Source of the DNA: UBA4781 sp963556045
GTDB taxonomy: Bacteria; Chloroflexota; Anaerolineae; Anaerolineales; Anaerolineaceae
DNA: 64,000 bases
Direction of reading: 5' to 3'
Assembly (NCBI GenBank): GCA_963556045.3
Contig: CAUVYA020000002.1
Coordinates: forward strand, 1,674,001 to 1,738,000
A program made the position numbers and the translations under genes. The notes beneath the pieces are model-generated. The model ran no database searches. It was not told the DNA's origin and saw only the letters and a program-made list of their open reading frames with translations. Position 1 is the first letter of the stretch. Each line of letters starts with the position of its first letter. Positions 61,043 through 64,000 of the stretch are shown here, one piece after another.

Positions 61043-61993
61043 TCAATCATCATCTGCCACCATTGTAAGATCCTGGTTTTTTGATGGTCGAGCAGACTGG
61101 ATCCTCTTATTGACCAGACTGATACCGATCAGGATCAAGGCGCCCCCCAGAACAGAGGGGAACGTGATCTCTTCTCCCAAAACGAAAGCCGCCATGAACA
61201 TGGTAGCAATCGGCTCAACATACAGGTATGCACCTACACTGGCTGATGTCAAATTTTGGAGGGCATCATAGTAAAAGAGATATGCCAGGAAGGAACAAAA
61301 TATTCCCAGATACAAAACACTGATCCATCCGGAGATGGAAAATGTGGCAAAATGATGCCAGCCTTTTTCAGAAATGAATTGGACGCTGGTGAGCAGCCAG
61401 CCGAACAACATCGTAAAAAAGGTTGTCTTCAATACGGAATGACGCTTTAAAGTGTGGCTGAGCAGGATGGAATAAATTGCCCAGTTTGGAGCACTTAACA
61501 GAACATACATATCACCCGGAGCGCCAAACCCATTCTGAAATAAACTGCGAAAATCACCGCTGCTGACCACCATTACAACTCCGAAACTCGCCAGTGCGAT
61601 GCCGATCGAACCAAATTTTCCCAGTTTTTCTTTGAGAAATGTACGGCTGAATAAAACCATGAACAAGGGTGTGGATGCTACGATCCAGGCGGTGGTAGAT
61701 GCTTGCGAGGTGACCAATCCGGTTGATTGCAGCCACTGGTGCAGGGTTACGCCCAACGCTCCCAGTATTGTGTACTCCAGTGCTTCTTTCCATCCGGAAA
61801 GGTGCAGTTTATCTTCTTTTAGAACAATGGGGAAAAGACAAACAACACCGATCAAGAAACGCAGCCATACCACAACCGCAGGAGAAGATTCAGACACTGC
61901 AATTTTTATGGCGATGAACGACCCACCCCAGAAAATGACAGACAACACCATTTTCAGTTTCGGCAGGAATAACTGGTCATTCTTTATTTTCAT
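61043..61993 (-). CDS. EamA/DMT-family transporter
   Basis: A ~316-residue membrane protein with ten hydrophobic segments in two EamA repeats (residues ~10-145 and ~155-295). Typical blocks: MVLSVIFWGGSFIAIKIAV and LEYTILGALGVTLHQWLQSTGLVTSQAST. It exports small metabolites or amino acids; the substrate is unknown. The ATG at 61993 lies one base after the yjbQ stop, which fits coupling; a TTG at 62002 is a possible start. Confidence 0.88.
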   Translation of the reverse strand: MKIKNDQLFLPKLKMVLSVIFWGGSFIAIKIAVSESSPAVVVWLRFLIGVVCLFPIVLKEDKLHLSGWKEALEYTILGALGVTLHQWLQSTGLVTSQASTTAWIVASTPLFMVLFSRTFLKEKLGKFGSIGIALASFGVVMVVSSGDFRSLFQNGFGAPGDMYVLLSAPNWAIYSILLSHTLKRHSVLKTTFFTMLFGWLLTSVQFISEKGWHHFATFSISGWISVLYLGIFCSFLAYLFYYDALQNLTSASVGAYLYVEPIATMFMAAFVLGEEITFPSVLGGALILIGISLVNKRIQSARPSKNQDLTMVADDD

Positions 61994-61994
61994 G

Positions 61995-62417
61995 TCAAAC
62001 AACTTTCAAACAGCGCAATTCTATATGACGATGATGAGCGCGGCTGCGGTGTTCAAAGAGGAAAATACCCTGCCAGGTTCCCAGGCTCAGCGATCCATTA
62101 TCAATAGGGATGGTCAGACTGCTGTGGGTTAACGTTGTTCGTATATGTGATGGAGAATCATCCGCTCCTTCGATGGTATGGCGGTACCAGCTTTGTCTCT
62201 CAGGTGTCAGGCGCTCATAGAATTCTTCTACGTCATGGCGAGCACTGGGGTCAAATGCTTCGCTTGTAACCAGAGATGCACTGGTGTGAGGAAGGAAGAG
62301 ATAACACATGCCTTCCTGTACATTCCAGTCTTGCAATGCAGACTGGATTCGAGGGGTGATCTCGGTCATTCCTTTCCCTGTTGTATCAATCTGAAGAGTT
62401 GTTTTTAACCAATCCAT
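61995..62417 (-). CDS. YjbQ family protein (UPF0047)
   Basis: A 140-residue protein. Conserved blocks: CYLFLPHTSASLVTSEAFDPSARHDVEEFYERL and IDNGSLSLGTWQGIFLFEHR. In E. coli YjbQ has weak thiamine-phosphate synthase activity; the physiological role is unsettled. It is upstream of and coupled to the EamA transporter gene. Confidence 0.9.
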   Translation of the reverse strand: MDWLKTTLQIDTTGKGMTEITPRIQSALQDWNVQEGMCYLFLPHTSASLVTSEAFDPSARHDVEEFYERLTPERQSWYRHTIEGADDSPSHIRTTLTHSSLTIPIDNGSLSLGTWQGIFLFEHRSRAHHRHIELRCLKVV

Positions 62418-62763
62418 ACGGTTCCTCTGGGTGTGATTCCCAATTTTAGTCGTTTTTAATATTTAATGCAGCATTAATATATAAAGTAGAGGCATGTGCG
62501 CAAAAAAAGAATGAAAATAGATCATGTACAGGAAATAACATTAGAAAAACAATGTTTTACGACAGGTAATTTGAAGAAAAAAACAGACTTCCTTTACCAA
62601 GCAGGAAAACCACCGGGGCATAATAATGCTGCCCGACAAACATTAACAAGATAGCAGGGAAGAGTTTTTCTGCGGAAATTTTTATGTGATAAAAGAAAAG
62701 AATCTTCCTCCCATGATGACTTGACTGTGATCGTATGGAAACGTATCGTTGAAACTGAGGATA
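62418..62763. other. intergenic region with no recognised feature
   Basis: Between yjbQ and comEC, AT-rich. Short open frames on both strands look like shadows. I see no clear hairpin, tRNA or strong promoter here. Confidence 0.5.
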
Positions 62764-64000
62764 TCAGGTAACCCGATATTCTCGATCTTGTTGTTTCTTT
62801 CTTCTTTCCTGAAATATATGGAAAAGTAAAAAAATGTTGATCGCAATGCTGATCCAGTACCAACCCCTTCCGCTTAACATTACAGCAGCAGGTATTTGAG
62901 CGAATAGCAGAATGATCTGGTCATTGAAAGCAGCCGGTATCCATGTAAGTAAGCCAATAATCCTGCCAAGTGGATAGCAGCCCATACTTAATAACACCGC
63001 GATTCCACCTGCTTCCATCAAAAAAGGCTGCAAGGGCAGAATAAGCATATTTACCAGAGGGGCAATCAGCGGAAGCTGCCCGAAATACTTGATGAGAATA
63101 GGGAGGGTGGCGATTTGTGCACTTAAAGTAGTCAGTACATTTTCTTTGATGATTCCCAGCAGCCACTCTCTGGATGGCGCTGCGACCCTGTTTAAGAACC
63201 GATCGACTTTTTCAGCGAAATAATCAACAAAAGTGAGAATACCAAACGTGGCGCAGAAAGAAAGCTGGAACCCGATATCCCATAGAATGTACGGATTCTC
63301 CAATGTCATGCAGGCTGCTGCGATAGCGAGTGCATGCACCCCGATGACCTTGCGCCCGATCAAGGTTGCAGGGATCGCGAGGATCCCCATCAATGCCGCT
63401 CGCAGCACGGCTGGCTGCGCACCTACTAAAAGAGTATAGAGGGCAATAACAACAATAGAGATCAGAGCGCCAATGCGGTATGGAAAAATGCGATTGCATA
63501 GGAGACTGACACTGGTAGCAAGCAAGGTGATGTTAAATCCTGAGATGGCGATGATGTGGGCGGTCCCGGTTAACCGGTAGGCTTCCTGCAGATATTCCGG
63601 GATCCTGGATTCGATACCCAACACAATACCTGCTATTAACTCTGATTCGGGAAACGGCATCAGCGTTTGAAGACGATGATAGGCGCGAGTTTTGAATGTA
63701 TATACATTCGCCATAAAAGAATCGCTGTTGGCTGGAATTGCAGAAGATATGGTCGGATAAAAAATCTGATAATCAACCCCATTTCTTTTCAACCAGGCAG
63801 TATGTGGTTTTTCATCGGGTTCGATCGTGGGTGTTACCTTCCCTTCCAAAGTGATCTGTGTATGGTATTCATAATGAAAGGAGGCAGGTAAGCGCATCAC
63901 CAGGACGGCATCAGAAGGCTGCCAGATGCCATCTTCATCCTGGTATTGAATTAACTTCAACCTGGTTTCGCTGTAAGCAATATATTCGCTGGTAGGTTCC
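62764..64000 (-). CDS. comEC: ComEC/Rec2 family competence membrane protein, 5' end off the window
   Basis: At least 412 residues; the frame is open to the window edge, so the N-terminus is missing. The Competence domain is clear: IAGIVLGIESRIPEYLQEAYRLTGTAHIIAISGFNITLLATSVSLL, then ~7 membrane segments and WLLGIIKENVLTTLSAQIATLPIL. It carries DNA across the membrane in transformation. The protein ends soon after the last membrane segment (FLLFHIFQERRKKQQ), so the C-terminal metallo-beta-lactamase-like domain of classical ComEC is absent. Such short forms occur. Confidence 0.9.
   Translation of the reverse strand, partial: EPTSEYIAYSETRLKLIQYQDEDGIWQPSDAVLVMRLPASFHYEYHTQITLEGKVTPTIEPDEKPHTAWLKRNGVDYQIFYPTISSAIPANSDSFMANVYTFKTRAYHRLQTLMPFPESELIAGIVLGIESRIPEYLQEAYRLTGTAHIIAISGFNITLLATSVSLLCNRIFPYRIGALISIVVIALYTLLVGAQPAVLRAALMGILAIPATLIGRKVIGVHALAIAAACMTLENPYILWDIGFQLSFCATFGILTFVDYFAEKVDRFLNRVAAPSREWLLGIIKENVLTTLSAQIATLPILIKYFGQLPLIAPLVNMLILPLQPFLMEAGGIAVLLSMGCYPLGRIIGLLTWIPAAFNDQIILLFAQIPAAVMLSGRGWYWISIAINIFLLFHIFQERRKKQQDREYRVT

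Overview
The window looks like a piece of chromosome from an Anaerolineae-type Chloroflexota bacterium. The grounds are indirect: many secreted lipoproteins with Thr/Pro-rich linkers after the lipobox, a DUF6391 protein, a SpoVS-like protein, split Gat amidotransferase genes, two M3-family oligopeptidases and a moderate base composition. No rRNA is present. Two tRNA genes (Pro-UGG and Asn-GUU) are seen. Most of the content is chromosomal housekeeping with a few accessory patches.

Layout. 0-2.3 kb: end of an ABC-transporter ATPase gene, an RRM RNA-binding protein, and a DUF1566 lipoprotein. 2.5-6.3 kb: a PTS locus of the ascorbate (Ula/Sga) type, with IIA-IIB-IIC on the minus strand and, divergently, a GntR/UTRA regulator and a frameshifted SIS-domain sugar-phosphate gene. 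The intergenic promoter carries direct repeats that look like operators. 6.5-9.1 kb: a frameshifted GH17-like glucanase lipoprotein and a lipoprotein made of six 48-residue FG-GAP-like repeats. 9.2-19.3 kb: holB, pepT, a pcrA/uvrD helicase, trmO, an oligoendopeptidase, a Ca2+/Na+ antiporter, gatA and gatC. 19.3-25.8 kb: a minus-strand run of two tandem esterase lipoproteins, ccmF, a small membrane protein, a response regulator and a histidine kinase. 25.8-27.2 kb: tRNA-Pro followed by a small low-GC patch with a solitary AbiEi-like antitoxin preceded by a long inverted repeat. 27.3-38 kb: a glycosyltransferase, rnhB, a P-type Ca2+-ATPase, glgC, a DUF389 membrane protein with a C-terminal SH3-like domain, and a TetR/SDR/epimerase operon with a palindromic operator. 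38-44.4 kb: an APC permease fused to USP domains, a small ferredoxin, two deoxynucleoside kinases, spoVS, a nucleotidyltransferase, and ssb. 44.4-64 kb: pepF, hutI-HD-suhB, a PMT-like membrane protein, an Rrf2 regulator, a thioesterase, the clpC-radA-DUF6391-holA run, galE, a transaldolase, yegP, arfB, a DinB/TPR-like protein, an EamA transporter, yjbQ and a partial comEC.

The most notable locus is the AT-rich intergenic region at about 41.9-42.26 kb. It carries three perfect and two one-mismatch DnaA boxes, three of them phased every 20-21 bp. Base counts sampled by eye suggest the plus strand is C-rich to the left and G-rich to the right, whatever the gene orientation. I read it as a probable chromosomal origin, although dnaA itself is not in the window. 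Other points worth following are a ferredoxin with Asp in place of a cluster-II cysteine, a Met-x-His-Gly-Met motif shared by the histidine kinase ectodomain and the neighbouring small membrane protein, and two single-base frameshifts within about 1.8 kb. I did not find a clear new multi-gene defence or catalytic system.
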